Assembly: GCF_018263855.1 (NCBI RefSeq)
Contig: NZ_CP073318.1
Span: 2,232,001 to 2,296,000, forward strand
Length of the DNA stretch: 64,000 nt
Source of the DNA: Kutzneria sp. CA-103260
Lineage (GTDB): Bacteria; Actinomycetota; Actinomycetes; Mycobacteriales; Pseudonocardiaceae
Reading direction: 5' to 3'
Positions 35,593 through 44,881 of this stretch are shown here, piece after piece. The notes under the pieces are model-generated. The model had not been told where the DNA came from, did not search any database, and saw only the letters and a program-made list of their open reading frames with translations. The stretch's first letter is position 1, and every line of letters starts with the position of its first letter. The translations under genes and the position numbers were made by a program.

Positions 35593-38500
35593 GTGAGTGG
35601 TGCTGACCAGCGGCTGGTGCAGGCGCTGCGGGCCGCCGTCAAGGACAACGAGCGGCTGTCCCGCGAGCTGACCCAGCTGCGCGGGGCGCGGGAGCCCATC
35701 GCCATCGTGGCGATGAGCTGCCGGCTGCCCGGCGGCGTCGAGTCGCCGGCGGACCTGTGGGACCGGGTCGTCTCCGGGCGGGACTTGGTGTCGGAGTTCC
35801 CCGCCGACCGCGGCTGGGACGTGGACGCGCTGTACGACCCCGACCCGGACGCCAAGGGCAAGACCTATGCCCGCCAGGGGTACTTCGTCGACGGGCTGGC
35901 TGACTTCGACGCCGCCCTGTTTGGTGTGTCGCCGCGCGAGGCGCGGACGATGGACCCGCAACAGCGGATGGTGTTGGAAGGCACGTGGGAGGTGTTCGAG
36001 CGGGCCAGCCTGACCCCGTCCTCCTTGCGGGACAGCAAAACGGGCGTGTTCGTCGGATGCTCGGGGGCCGACTACGGCAGCCTGCTCGACGACAACGTGG
36101 ACGAGGCCGAGGGCTACCTCATCACCTCGACGGCATCGAGTGTGGTTTCTGGCCGAGTGGCATACACCTTCGGCTTGCGTGGTCCCGCCCTCACCGTCGA
36201 CACCGCTTGCTCGTCCTCGCTGGTGGCGCTGCACTTGGCCATCGCGTCGCTGGCCAAGGGGGACTGCTCGCTCGCGGTTGTCGCCGGGGTCAGCGCTTTG
36301 GCCACGCCAGTGGGCTTCCTGGAGTTCAGCCGTCAGCGGGGACTGGCGCGGGATGGGCGGTGCAAGGCGTTTGCCGAGGCCGCTGACGGCACTGGCTGGG
36401 GTGAGGGCTGTGCGGTGGTGTTGGTGGAGCGGCTGTCGGATGCTCGCCGGTTGGGGCATCCCGTGTTGGCAGTGGTCGCCGGTTCCGCCGTCAACCAGGA
36501 TGGCGCCTCCAACGGATTGACGGCACCCAGTGGTCCGGCCCAGGAGCGGGTGATCCGGCAAGCTTTGGCCGACGCCGGCTTGCGTCCGTCCGATGTGGAT
36601 GTGGTTGAGGCGCATGGCACGGGGACGGCGTTGGGTGATCCGATCGAGGCGGAGGCGTTGCTGGCCGCCTATGGGCAGGATCGGGTCGAGCCGTTGTGGT
36701 TGGGGTCGGCGAAGTCCAATTTTGGTCACACACAGTCGGCTGCGGGGCTGGTTGGTGTGATCAAGATGGTGGAGTCGTTGCGGCGTAGGGAGTTGGCGGC
36801 AACTCTGCACGTCGACGCGCCGTCGTCTCATGTGGACTGGTCGGCGGGTTCGGTGCGGTTGTTGACGGAACGGCGGTCGTGGCCTGAGGTGGGCCGGCCG
36901 CGGCGGGCTGGGGTGTCGGCGTTCGGGATGAGCGGCACCAACGCGCACGTGATCGTCGAGGAGTCATCGAGTTCCCGCGAGGTCGCGCCGTCCTCTGGAG
37001 CCGCGGGCCGGGAAAATCGCGTCTTTCCAGCGATTTTTTCGGACAAGGCGAAGAGGGCGGATCCGAGCGACCTCGCCCCGCGCGGAACGCGCGGCAAAGG
37101 CACAGTGCCTTGGGTTCTGTCCGGTCGGACGCCGGCGGCGCTGCGGGCCCAGGCGGCCCGCCTGCGTGCACACCTCGCCGTTCAGGACATCGCCCCGGGA
37201 GATGTCGCCTTTACCCTGAACAACTCGCGCACCCGTTTCGACCACCGCGCGGTCCTGGTCACGGGAAGTTCGGCGCAGGGCGTGGAACTGCTCGACAAGC
37301 TGGCCGCGGACGAGCTTGATGACGCCATCGTGGTCGGCGGCCCGGCGTCCGCGTCGGAGCGGGTGGCTTTCATCTTTCCCGGCCAGGGCGCGCAGTGGGC
37401 CGGCATGGGGCGGGAGCTGATGGACCAGTCGGCGGTCTTCGCTGACGCGATGGCCGAGTGCGAAGCGGCGTTCACCCCGTACGTGGACTGGAAGCTGCGC
37501 GAGGTCCTGGACGATTCGGCGGCGCTGGAACGCGATGACGTCGTGCAGCCGGCGCTGTTCGCGATGATGATCGCGCTGGCCCGCCTGTGGGCCGGCGTGG
37601 GCGTCGTGCCGGCCGCGGTGGTCGGTCATTCGCAGGGCGAGATCGCCGCGGCCGTGATCGCCGGTGCACTGTCCCTTGAGGACGGTGCCCGGGTGGTGTG
37701 CGAACGCGGCAAGATCCTCATGGACCTGCTCGGAACCGACTGCGGTGGCCTGGTTTTCGTGCCGGCGCCCGTGGAGCGGATTCAGACCCCGGGACTGACC
37801 GTCGCCGCTGTCAACAGTGCGACCGTCACCGTGGTCGCCGGCGACGAGGCGGCGTTGGCGGCGGTGCTGGCCGAGCATCCCCGGGCCCGCCGCGTGCCGA
37901 TCCAGTACGCCTCGCACAGCCCGTTCGTCGAGCCGGTCCGCGACGAGATGTCCCGGCGGCTCAGTGGACTTCAGCCGGGCGTGCCGTCGATTCCCTTCTA
38001 CTCCACGGTGTCCGGCGATCGGATCGACACCGCCGACTTCGGTGGCGACTACTGGTACCGCAACCTCCGTCAGACGGTCCGCTTCCATGACGCCGTGCAA
38101 GCACTGGCCCGCGACGGCATCTCCACCTTTGTCGAGGTCAGCCCGCATCCAGTGCTCGCCGCGGCAACGGATGCCGGTTCGGTCGTGGAGACCTTGCGCC
38201 GCAACGACGGCGACCTACGCCGGTTCCTGCTCTCGGCCGGTGCGCTGCACGTGGCCGGCGTGTCGGTGGACTGGAATCCGCTGCTGACCGGCCGGCACGT
38301 GGATCTGCCCACCTATGCCTTCCAGCGGCAGCGGCACTGGCTGATGCCCGGCGGCACCCGCCCGACCGGCCAGACGCACCCGCTGCTGGGGCTGCCGCAG
38401 GAGATGGCCCACACCGGCGAGACCGTGTTCACCAGCTCGCTGTCCCGGCGAACCCATCCCTGGCTGGCCGATCACGCCGTGCACGGCGCTGTGTTGATGC

Positions 38501-41500
38501 CCGGCACCGGTCTACTGGACCTCGCGTTGCGGGCGGGGGAGGAACTGGGTTGCCGGCGGGTCGACGAGCTGTTGCTCGAACAACCGTTGCTGGTGCCGGA
38601 AACCGGCGAGGTCAGGCTCCAGGTGGTCGCGGCCGCTGAAGAGGACGGTCGCCGTGCGCTCAGCGTCTACGCCCAGAGCCCCGACGGCTGGGTGCGGCAC
38701 GCCAGTGCCACCCTGTCCGACGAACCAGCCGCCGTGCCGGCCTTCGAGTGGCTGCCGGCCGGGGCGGAATCCGTTGATCTGGACGGGTTCTACGAGCAGC
38801 TGGCCGACCGTGGTTACGAGTACGGGCCGCTGTTCCAGGGCCTGCGGGCCGCATGGCGCTCCGGCGACGACGTGTACGCCGAGGCCGTGCTACCGGGTGA
38901 ACCGGGCCGATATGGCGTGCATCCCGCGCTGGTGGATGCGGCCATCCATGCCGTCGGATTGTCCACCGTGGCCGCTATTGCGCTGCCGTTCGCGTGGAAT
39001 GACGTGACCTTGCACCGAACCGGGGCAACGACGCTACGGGTCCGGCTCACCCCTGTCGCCGACCACGCCATCGCGCTGACGGCCGTCAACGAGGCGGGGG
39101 AGTTGGTGTTGTCCGCCGGGGCGATGTCCGTGCGGGCCTTCGATGCCGCCGAACTCCGCACCGATTCCTTGTTCCGCCTCGACTGGACCGAGACGCCGCT
39201 GCCGGCCGCCGCGCCCGCTGGCGCGCTCGCCGTGCTGGGGACGGACGCTCTCGGACTGGGGCTGGATGTGCACGCCAGTGTGGACACCGTCGGTCCTGAG
39301 GTGGATCTGATCGTCCCGGTCGGTGCCAGCTCGGCCCTGGACGCCGCCGTTCGTGTGCTCGACCTGGCCCAACAGTGGCTGGCCGACGACCATTCCCGGC
39401 TCATCGTCGTGACCAACGGTGCGGTGGCGGCCGAGTGTCCCCACGTCGAGGCGGCCGCCGTGTGGGGTCTGCTCCGTGCCGCCCAGTCCGAGCATCCCGG
39501 GCGGTTCGTCCTCATCGAATCCGATGGCACGCTCACCACCGACCTGCTCGTCTCGGCGCTGGCCGCTGACGAGCCGCAGCTGGCCGTGCGCGATGGCAAG
39601 GCCCTGGCTCCGCGGCTGGCGCGAACGGCGCGCGGAACTGAGCAGCCCCCGAATCCATCCAACCAGACGAACCTGGCAATCCCGGCCGGTGAAGCCACCG
39701 GGCAGTGGGCCCTCGACGGTGGAGCGGCCACTGAGCCGTGGGGACCGGACAGCACTGTGCTGATCACCGGCGGGCTGACCGGCATCGGGGCGGCGGTGGC
39801 TCGGCATCTGGCCCACAGCCGTGGTGTGCGGCGGCTGGTGCTGGCCGGTCGTCGGGGCGCGGACACGCCGGGAGCCGACGGCCTGCGGGCGGAGTTGGCC
39901 GAGCTTGGTGCGGAGGTGGTGGTGGCGTCGTGCGACGTCACCGACCGGGCGGCGTTGGCGGCGTTGTTGGACGAGCACCCGCCAAGCGCCGTGGTGCACG
40001 CGGCTGGGGTGCTGGATGACGGGATGTTGGAGGCGTTGACGGGCGACCGCGTGCGGAAGGTGTTTGGCCCGAAGGTGGACGGGGCCTTGCACCTGCACGA
40101 GCTGACCAAGGACCGGGACCTGGCGGCGTTCGTGTTGTTCTCCTCGGTCGCGGGCACGTTCGGCGGGCCGGGGCAGGGCAGTTACGCGGCGGCCAACGCG
40201 GTGCTCGATGCGTTGGCCCAGCACCGCCGCGCGGCCGGCCTGCCGGGACTGTCGATCGGGTGGGGGTTGTGGGATGTGGCCAGTGAGATGACGACAGACC
40301 TGGGCGAGCGGGACCGTGCGCGGATCACACGGGCGGGCCTGACGGCGTTGTCCGAGCGTGACGGGCTCGCGTTGTTCGACGCGGCGACGCGGCTGCCGCA
40401 CGGCCACGTGGTGGCGGCGCCGCTGGACCTGGCGGCGTTGCGAGGGGCGGAGGTGCCGCCGTTGCTGCGCGGACTCGTCCGGCCGGCTCGGCGCAGCACC
40501 GCTCCGGCCGAGACGGACCTGCTCACGCTGGTGCGGTCGACCACGGCGGTGGTGCTCGGACACTCCACTGTGGACGAGATTGACCCGCAGACCTCCTTCG
40601 GTGCAAGCGGATTCGACTCGCTGACCGCCGTGGAGCTGCGCAACCGGCTGAGCAGGGCCACCGGGCTGCGGCTGCCGTCGACGCTGGTGTTCGACCACCC
40701 GACCCCGGCCGCCTTGGCCGAGCACCTGGCGGCGCTCCGCGAACCCGCTGCGGAGCAGCCGCGACCGGTCGAGACCGATCTGGTCGGACAGCTGTGCCGT
40801 ACGGCGTTCGCCGACGGCGACACCGCACGGGCCTTGAACCTGCTGCGGGCAGTAGCCACGAACCGGCCGGTGATCACCGGACCAGACGGCGCGAGCACCT
40901 TCTCCCGGCTCGCCGTCGATGGTCCGGGCGTCCCGTTGGTGTGTGTCGCCCCGCTCACGCCCCTGACCGGCCCCGACGTCTACGCCCGGTTCGCGGCCCA
41001 GTTCCGTGGCTCGCACACGGTCGACGTTCTCGGCACGCCCGGTTTCGCCGACACGGAGCCGCTGGTCGCCAGCCGTGAGGCGTTGCTGGCCGGGCATGCC
41101 GAGAACCTGCTCGAACGGCACGGCTCCCCGATCGTGCTGGTCGGCCACTCGTCCGGCGGCCTGCTGGCGCAGGAGATCGCCCGCGTGCTGGCCGACCGGG
41201 GCCGGGCCCCGCATGCCTTGGTGCTGCTGGACACCTACCAGCCGGGGGCCGCACTGGGCGACACCTTCATGCCCAACCTGATGGCCGCCATGTACGAGCA
41301 GCCCGGCCTCCGCGCGGTGACCTCCGCCGGCCTGTCGGCGATGGTCCACTACGGCGACCACACCGCCGGCTGGGAGCCGGGCACACTCTCGGCCCCGGTG
41401 CTCGCGGTGCACGCCGCCAGCCGCCTCGCCGACGGCGTACGACCGGTGCGGGCGCCACACACGCCGCATTCCCGGACCGTGGAGACGGCGGGCGACCACT

Positions 41501-41571
41501 TCAGCATGCTGGCTGGGGAACACGTCGCCGAGACCGCGCGGCTGGTCCTGGAGTGGCTGGGGACGATCTAG
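35593..41571 (+). CDS. Type I PKS module 7 with thioesterase: KS-AT-DH-KR-ACP-TE
   Basis: 1992 residues, GTG start 6 nt after the previous stop. Docking coil ([18 protein letters not shown]), KS (~34-455, TVDTACSSS), an enlarged palindrome-encoded linker (~462-501), AT (~592-890, GHSQGE, YASH: methylmalonyl), DH (~929-1180; [11 protein letters not shown] and DAAIH), KR (~1383-1632, LDD B type), ACP (~1640-1715, GFDS) and TE (~1730-1992; nucleophile Ser ~1853 in GHSSGG, His ~1969 in GDHFSM). It makes the terminal 2-methyl-2-enoyl unit and releases the chain. Whether the TE hydrolyses or lactonises is not decidable: the C9 hydroxyl would give a strained 10-membered triene lactone, while a reduced C15 oxygen would give a 16-membered ring. 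Confidence 0.93.
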   Translation: MSGADQRLVQALRAAVKDNERLSRELTQLRGAREPIAIVAMSCRLPGGVESPADLWDRVVSGRDLVSEFPADRGWDVDALYDPDPDAKGKTYARQGYFVDGLADFDAALFGVSPREARTMDPQQRMVLEGTWEVFERASLTPSSLRDSKTGVFVGCSGADYGSLLDDNVDEAEGYLITSTASSVVSGRVAYTFGLRGPALTVDTACSSSLVALHLAIASLAKGDCSLAVVAGVSALATPVGFLEFSRQRGLARDGRCKAFAEAADGTGWGEGCAVVLVERLSDARRLGHPVLAVVAGSAVNQDGASNGLTAPSGPAQERVIRQALADAGLRPSDVDVVEAHGTGTALGDPIEAEALLAAYGQDRVEPLWLGSAKSNFGHTQSAAGLVGVIKMVESLRRRELAATLHVDAPSSHVDWSAGSVRLLTERRSWPEVGRPRRAGVSAFGMSGTNAHVIVEESSSSREVAPSSGAAGRENRVFPAIFSDKAKRADPSDLAPRGTRGKGTVPWVLSGRTPAALRAQAARLRAHLAVQDIAPGDVAFTLNNSRTRFDHRAVLVTGSSAQGVELLDKLAADELDDAIVVGGPASASERVAFIFPGQGAQWAGMGRELMDQSAVFADAMAECEAAFTPYVDWKLREVLDDSAALERDDVVQPALFAMMIALARLWAGVGVVPAAVVGHSQGEIAAAVIAGALSLEDGARVVCERGKILMDLLGTDCGGLVFVPAPVERIQTPGLTVAAVNSATVTVVAGDEAALAAVLAEHPRARRVPIQYASHSPFVEPVRDEMSRRLSGLQPGVPSIPFYSTVSGDRIDTADFGGDYWYRNLRQTVRFHDAVQALARDGISTFVEVSPHPVLAAATDAGSVVETLRRNDGDLRRFLLSAGALHVAGVSVDWNPLLTGRHVDLPTYAFQRQRHWLMPGGTRPTGQTHPLLGLPQEMAHTGETVFTSSLSRRTHPWLADHAVHGAVLMPGTGLLDLALRAGEELGCRRVDELLLEQPLLVPETGEVRLQVVAAAEEDGRRALSVYAQSPDGWVRHASATLSDEPAAVPAFEWLPAGAESVDLDGFYEQLADRGYEYGPLFQGLRAAWRSGDDVYAEAVLPGEPGRYGVHPALVDAAIHAVGLSTVAAIALPFAWNDVTLHRTGATTLRVRLTPVADHAIALTAVNEAGELVLSAGAMSVRAFDAAELRTDSLFRLDWTETPLPAAAPAGALAVLGTDALGLGLDVHASVDTVGPEVDLIVPVGASSALDAAVRVLDLAQQWLADDHSRLIVVTNGAVAAECPHVEAAAVWGLLRAAQSEHPGRFVLIESDGTLTTDLLVSALAADEPQLAVRDGKALAPRLARTARGTEQPPNPSNQTNLAIPAGEATGQWALDGGAATEPWGPDSTVLITGGLTGIGAAVARHLAHSRGVRRLVLAGRRGADTPGADGLRAELAELGAEVVVASCDVTDRAALAALLDEHPPSAVVHAAGVLDDGMLEALTGDRVRKVFGPKVDGALHLHELTKDRDLAAFVLFSSVAGTFGGPGQGSYAAANAVLDALAQHRRAAGLPGLSIGWGLWDVASEMTTDLGERDRARITRAGLTALSERDGLALFDAATRLPHGHVVAAPLDLAALRGAEVPPLLRGLVRPARRSTAPAETDLLTLVRSTTAVVLGHSTVDEIDPQTSFGASGFDSLTAVELRNRLSRATGLRLPSTLVFDHPTPAALAEHLAALREPAAEQPRPVETDLVGQLCRTAFADGDTARALNLLRAVATNRPVITGPDGASTFSRLAVDGPGVPLVCVAPLTPLTGPDVYARFAAQFRGSHTVDVLGTPGFADTEPLVASREALLAGHAENLLERHGSPIVLVGHSSGGLLAQEIARVLADRGRAPHALVLLDTYQPGAALGDTFMPNLMAAMYEQPGLRAVTSAGLSAMVHYGDHTAGWEPGTLSAPVLAVHAASRLADGVRPVRAPHTPHSRTVETAGDHFSMLAGEHVAETARLVLEWLGTI
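36637..36777 (+). repeat. 141-bp exact repeat in KS7 (copy 2)
   Basis: Identical to 31693-31833. Sequence immediately on either side diverges at synonymous sites, so the identity has sharp edges, as expected for a short conversion tract. Confidence 0.85.
36978..37094. repeat. Enlarged in-frame palindromic element in KS7-AT7 linker
   Basis: The same outer arms CGAGGTCGC (36978-36986) / GCGACCTCG (37067-37075) as in the preceding gene, here separated by 80 bp because of an exact 69-bp (23-codon) insertion at 36991-37059. The insert contains its own hairpin, AAAATCGC (37013-37020) / GCGATTTT (37030-37037), extendable to a 13-bp stem (37008-37042) with two G-T pairs, and is strikingly A/T-rich. 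A second hairpin CCGCGCG-GAA-CGCGCGG (37078-37094) occupies the place of CCGCCCG-TCG-CGGGCGG in the other copy. Confidence 0.7.
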
Positions 41572-41647
41572 GAGCCGTCGACGACCGGCCGGCCGGGCTT
41601 GAGCATGATCGTCGGCGGCTGCTCGCGCCCGCGACAACGCCATGAGG

Positions 41648-41705
41648 TCCCTCTCGGAGGGAGATCGCGGCCCGAACGGTCGCCCTTCCTGACGCTCAGA
41701 GCGTC
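41648..41705. terminator. Hairpins between convergent PKS and RibD-like genes
   Basis: The 158-bp convergent gap holds two perfect hairpins, TCCCTC-TCG-GAGGGA (41648-41662) and GACGC-TCAGA-GCGTC (41691-41705, extendable to 7-bp arms). Neither has a T tract, as is common in actinomycetes. They are likely to end the long PKS transcript and the - strand operon reading toward it. Confidence 0.5.
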
Positions 41706-41729
41706 GAGGCCTCGGCGGGGGAGAGACAG

Positions 41730-42350
41730 TTACCGCTCCCGGATGGCGTAGGTCAGGTGGGTCACCCGGTGTGTCGGCTCCGCGCGGACCGGCTCCAGGG
41801 CCACGCGGCCCGCGTCCACGCCCTCGAACAGGCGGATTCCGGAGCCGAACAGCACGGGGGAGAGCGCGATCGTGAACTCGTCGATCAGGCCGGCGTTCAC
41901 GTACTCCAGGATCGTCGCGCCGCCGCCCGCGATGCGGACGTCCCGGTCGCCGGCGGCCTCGCGGGCCTGGTCGAGCGCGGACTCGATGCCGTCGTTGACG
42001 AAGTGGAACGTGGTCCCACCCGGCCGTTGCCAGGGATCACGCTTCTCGTGCGTCACGACGAAGACCGGCGTGTGGAACGGCGCCTCCTCCGGCCACGCCT
42101 GCTCGCCGGCGTCGAACATGCGCTTGCCCATCACGCTCGCGCCGGTGCGTTCGAACGTCTCCCGCACGATGTCGTTGTCGCGGCCTTCCTCGCCACCCTC
42201 GCCGAGCTTCAGGTTCTCCCGGAAGAACCGCAGCGGGAAGACCCACTGCTGCAACTCCATCCACTGCTGCCCCATCAACTCCGCCGTGGACCCGGGGGCG
42301 ATGAACCCGTCCAGCGACATCGACACGCTGAAGAACACCGTGCCGGCCAT
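41730..42350 (-). CDS. RibD/dihydrofolate reductase-like protein
   Basis: 206 residues of the RibD C-terminal/dihydrofolate reductase-like fold, starting MAGTVFFSVSMSLDGFIA, with GKRMFDAGEQAW near 95 and a C-terminal GGGATILEYVNAGLIDEF plus LSPVLFGSGIRLF. These stand-alone proteins are predicted NADPH-dependent reductases; few have a known substrate. The start overlaps the stop of the SRPBCC gene by one base (ATGA), so translation is coupled. It is the last gene of an ArsR/SRPBCC/RibD-like operon, a frequent actinobacterial arrangement, and is unlikely to belong to the PKS cluster because it is convergent to it. Confidence 0.8.
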   Translation of the reverse strand: MAGTVFFSVSMSLDGFIAPGSTAELMGQQWMELQQWVFPLRFFRENLKLGEGGEEGRDNDIVRETFERTGASVMGKRMFDAGEQAWPEEAPFHTPVFVVTHEKRDPWQRPGGTTFHFVNDGIESALDQAREAAGDRDVRIAGGGATILEYVNAGLIDEFTIALSPVLFGSGIRLFEGVDAGRVALEPVRAEPTHRVTHLTYAIRER

Positions 42351-42856
42351 CAGCTCTGCGCTCCCGTCCGGACGATCTCGGTGACGTAGGCGGCCAGGTT
42401 GTTCAGGGTCTGCTGGCCGCCCTCGATCGCGTGGTACTTCTCGACCGCCTGGTCGCGCAGTTGCTTGGTGGGGAACACCGTGCGCATCTCGATCCGGGTC
42501 GCCGCACCGTCGGGCGCGAACGTCAGGACCGCCTCGAAGGTGTTCGGGTCGTCGCGGGACTCACCGTGGCGCAGCGCGATCCGCTCCGGCGGGGCGATCT
42601 CGGTCCAAGAGATCCACTCCGGGTAGTCTGTCCCGTCCGGTCCGTGCATCACGAACTCCCACTCCCCGCCGACACGGAACTCGAACGCCAGCGTGGTCGT
42701 GGTGAACCCTTCTGGTCCCCACCACTGCGACAGGTGCCGCACCGCGGTGAACGCCTCGAACACCAGCTCTGGTGGGGCGTCGATGACCCGGGAGATCACG
42801 ATCTCGCGGTCGGCGGTCGCGGACCGCGCCGGCGCTCCTGGTCCCGTCGTGCTCAT
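42350..42856 (-). CDS. SRPBCC (AHSA1-like) domain protein
   Basis: 168 residues of the START-like AHSA1 family, which forms a hydrophobic cavity for small ligands or acts as a stress-related accessory protein. Diagnostic segments are REIVISRVIDAPPELVFEAF near residue 17, HLSQWWGPEGF near 41 and a C-terminal helix with AIEGGQQTLNNLAAYV. AGGAGAACT lies just upstream of the ATG, inside the end of the ArsR gene, and the gap to that gene is only 3 nt. Function in this operon is unknown; such proteins commonly accompany ArsR-type regulators. Confidence 0.8.
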   Translation of the reverse strand: MSTTGPGAPARSATADREIVISRVIDAPPELVFEAFTAVRHLSQWWGPEGFTTTTLAFEFRVGGEWEFVMHGPDGTDYPEWISWTEIAPPERIALRHGESRDDPNTFEAVLTFAPDGAATRIEMRTVFPTKQLRDQAVEKYHAIEGGQQTLNNLAAYVTEIVRTGAQS

Positions 42857-42859
42857 CAG

Positions 42860-43201
42860 CTAGTTCTCCTGTCTTGCCTGCTTGAGCTCCTGCACGTACG
42901 CGTCGAGCCGGTCGAAGCTGTCGTTCCAGAACCGCTCGAACCCGCCGGTCCACTCGTGGACCGGTCGCAGCCCGCGGGCGTCCAGGCCGTACAGGCGCTG
43001 CTTGCCGGCCTTGCGGTCCCGCACCAGCCCGACCTCCCGGAGCACCCGCAGGTGTTTGGACGCTCCCGGCTGGGTCATCCCGAGCTCCTGCGCCAACTCG
43101 GTCACCGGTCGCTCGCCGGCCCGCAGCAGCATCAGGATCTGCCGGCGCTGCGGCTCGGCGATCGCGTTGAAGACGTCCGACGTCGTCGCTGCCCGTGCCA
43201 T
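42860..43201 (-). CDS. ArsR-family transcriptional regulator
   Basis: 113-residue winged-helix protein: recognition region PVTELAQELGMTQPGASKHLRVL at ~31-53 (family-typical SKHL), followed by the wing AGKQRLYGLD. No metal-binding Cys pair (CxC) is present, so this is the SRPBCC-associated rather than the classical metal-sensing type. ATG 43201 (MARAATTSDVF) fits the family; in-frame ATGs at 43210 and 43213 would add 3-4 residues. A much longer upstream reading frame exists but its extra sequence is arginine/proline-rich and not protein-like. It probably autoregulates the three-gene operon. Confidence 0.85.
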   Translation of the reverse strand: MARAATTSDVFNAIAEPQRRQILMLLRAGERPVTELAQELGMTQPGASKHLRVLREVGLVRDRKAGKQRLYGLDARGLRPVHEWTGGFERFWNDSFDRLDAYVQELKQARQEN

Positions 43202-43395
43202 GCCCGCCATCATATGCCCATATCGGTATGCGTCAAGTCGAGATGCATCAGGCGGGCCTTGTCGGATGACGATCGTGACGGCTGATGTGGGGCGGTCGGC
43301 CACCGCATTGCCGCGGTGGCCGACCGTGATGTTCGACGAGCAATGGTCAGCGGTAGGCGAACTCGCCGCACGTGGCCGCCGTGTCAGTGGCAGTG

Positions 43396-44481
43396 TCAGT
43401 TCAGCGCTGCGCGGATAGTGGTCTCGACCCGGGCGGCGGTCTTGGCGTGGCCGGCGGCATTGGGATGCACAATCGTGGCGCGGGTGCCGCCGGAGCACTC
43501 CAACGTCAGAGGCCCGAGTTCCAGTTCCGTCGGCCAGTACTCCCTGGCGTGGCCGCAGATTCCCTCCACCCACTTCACACTGGAGGGCTGGCACACGTCG
43601 TGTCCCTTGCTGGACGTGGCAGTGTCGACGTAGGTGTCACCGGCCAGTTCCGTGACGGCGCGAATGATCGCGTTCAGGTGCGTGATCACCTCGTTGAGCC
43701 AGGCGATGTCCCCGTGGGTGACCGAGACCAGCCCGAAGCCCTTGATCTGGGCAGCGAGTTCAGTCGTGTCCCTGCGATCACAGGTGGTGGGGTCGTCGGG
43801 AAAGATCGTCGGGTAGCCGACCGTGATCACCTTGGCGTGGGGCGCCGTCTGGTGCACGGCACGCAGCATGGCCGCGTACTGCCGGGTGATCCTGTCGTAC
43901 TTGTCGTAGATCGATTCGGGGTCGAGGAACGGGCCGCCCGCCTCATAGGCGTCGCGGCACGGGGTTGCCTCGTCGGGCTGGCCGATGCCCGCGAACAGAC
44001 AGGCGGGCACGATCTTCCCGACGGGCAGGCTGTTCCCGCCGACCCCGATCGTGATGACGTCGGTCTGGGCGCCGATGCCTGCGCGGTTCACCTGTGGGGC
44101 CACACTGGGCCAGCCGTCGCCGGGTGGCTGAACCGGGCTGATCGGAATCTGCCGGTCCGCCGCGATCTCGGTGATGGTGGCGTTGCCGCAACTGACGTTG
44201 GTCAGGTTCACCGGTCGCCCCGCCGGCGGGTCGGCCTCGAACGCCCTGTTGACGACGTCAGGGTAGGAATTGGTGGTGCGGTCGCAGCCGTCGCGGTCCG
44301 AACTTCCCAGGGGTGGTTGCGGGTCGCCGACGAAGACGCCGGCGGTGTAGGAATCTCCCAGGGCGGTCCACTCGACAGGTTGTTGTCGTGGTTGAGCCGA
44401 AGCCGGCGCGGGAAGAACGGTCGCTAACGCGAAAATGGTGACAACCCCCAGCGCGGTACCCCGGAGACGGGTCCGTGTCAC
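43396..44481 (-). CDS. Secreted SGNH-family esterase/lipase
   Basis: 361 residues with an N-terminal signal peptide (VTRTRLRGTALGVVTIFAL, cleavage after ASA near 28). The SGNH blocks are visible: nucleophile Ser in GDSYTAG (~40), the oxyanion Gly in SCGNATI (~90), Asn in GVGGN (~145) and the catalytic His in HPNAAGH near the C-terminus. Six or more Cys suggest disulfides, as in secreted Streptomyces esterases. GTG 44481 is chosen because AGGAGGAAC lies about 5 nt upstream and the signal peptide then starts correctly; a longer upstream frame is rejected. It is monocistronic, with a 400-nt upstream region. Likely hydrolyses lipid or acetyl/aryl esters outside the cell. Confidence 0.85.
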   Translation of the reverse strand: MTRTRLRGTALGVVTIFALATVLPAPASAQPRQQPVEWTALGDSYTAGVFVGDPQPPLGSSDRDGCDRTTNSYPDVVNRAFEADPPAGRPVNLTNVSCGNATITEIAADRQIPISPVQPPGDGWPSVAPQVNRAGIGAQTDVITIGVGGNSLPVGKIVPACLFAGIGQPDEATPCRDAYEAGGPFLDPESIYDKYDRITRQYAAMLRAVHQTAPHAKVITVGYPTIFPDDPTTCDRRDTTELAAQIKGFGLVSVTHGDIAWLNEVITHLNAIIRAVTELAGDTYVDTATSSKGHDVCQPSSVKWVEGICGHAREYWPTELELGPLTLECSGGTRATIVHPNAAGHAKTAARVETTIRAALN

Positions 44482-44881
44482 TGTTCCTCCTTGGTCAGGT
44501 CGCACACAGCGGCGGGTGTCACGCGCACCCCGAGTACCGGTGCGTGCGGGGCGGAACTCATTGCATGTCAACGAAAATCGATGTGCGACTACCAAACGTA
44601 CTGATCTCGCACCGAGGGTGAAAGAGTCTGTCCAGGTCCGCCGACGGTCCACTACTCGGTGACGGACACCGAGATATTCCTTGCGGTCGGTAACGTCATC
44701 GCTCGGTCGCGTGTCACCCGTGCGTGCCGCGCACCGCCAATGGAGTGTGGTGAACCATGTCAGCACATTGACGACGACCCGTTTGGACGTGTTGGCCGAA
44801 GTCGGGTGCGTCGATCACGAGTCCGCCTCTGATGTGGAGCCCGACGCGGCGTCGGTGTGGGCCGCGAACAATCCTGCCAGC
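44482..44881. other. 400-bp intergenic region upstream of SGNH esterase
   Basis: No convincing coding potential. It should contain the esterase promoter on the - strand. Read in that direction TTGACA occurs at about 44565-44570 but without a good -10 at 17-18 nt. An inverted repeat CTCGGTG-ACGGA-CACCGAG lies at 44655-44673 and could be an operator. At the far end is the terminator-like hairpin listed separately. Confidence 0.4.
44841..44855 (-). terminator. Hairpin downstream of the HTH/membrane-protein operon
   Basis: CCGACGC-G-GCGTCGG, a near-perfect G/C-rich inverted repeat 27 nt beyond the stop of the last operon gene; no T tract. Confidence 0.4.

Noticed and set aside
32305..36948. A 1547-codon open frame on the - strand opposite the last two PKS genes, and other long antisense frames (for example 19415-21490, 21572-23980, 3510-5450).
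   Set aside because: They mirror G/C-rich third positions of real genes, have Arg/Gly/His/Ala-rich repetitive translations and no domain motifs.
37008..37042. A/T-rich hairpin followed by T residues inside the last PKS gene, resembling a rho-independent terminator.
   Set aside because: It lies in the middle of a continuous reading frame with intact AT, DH, KR, ACP and TE downstream, so efficient termination would be fatal; it is treated as part of the palindromic element.
41730..43201. RibD-like/SRPBCC/ArsR genes as cluster tailoring or resistance genes.
   Set aside because: They are convergent to the PKS, separated by hairpins, and form a common stand-alone actinobacterial operon.
43202..43594. 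N-terminal extension giving a 244-residue ArsR protein.
   Set aside because: Extra sequence is low complexity and unlike the family; the ATG at 43201 gives a normal length.
44482..44766. Longer start for the SGNH esterase (456 residues).
   Set aside because: It would place a basic, non-secretory segment before a perfect signal peptide; a strong ribosome-binding site precedes GTG 44481.
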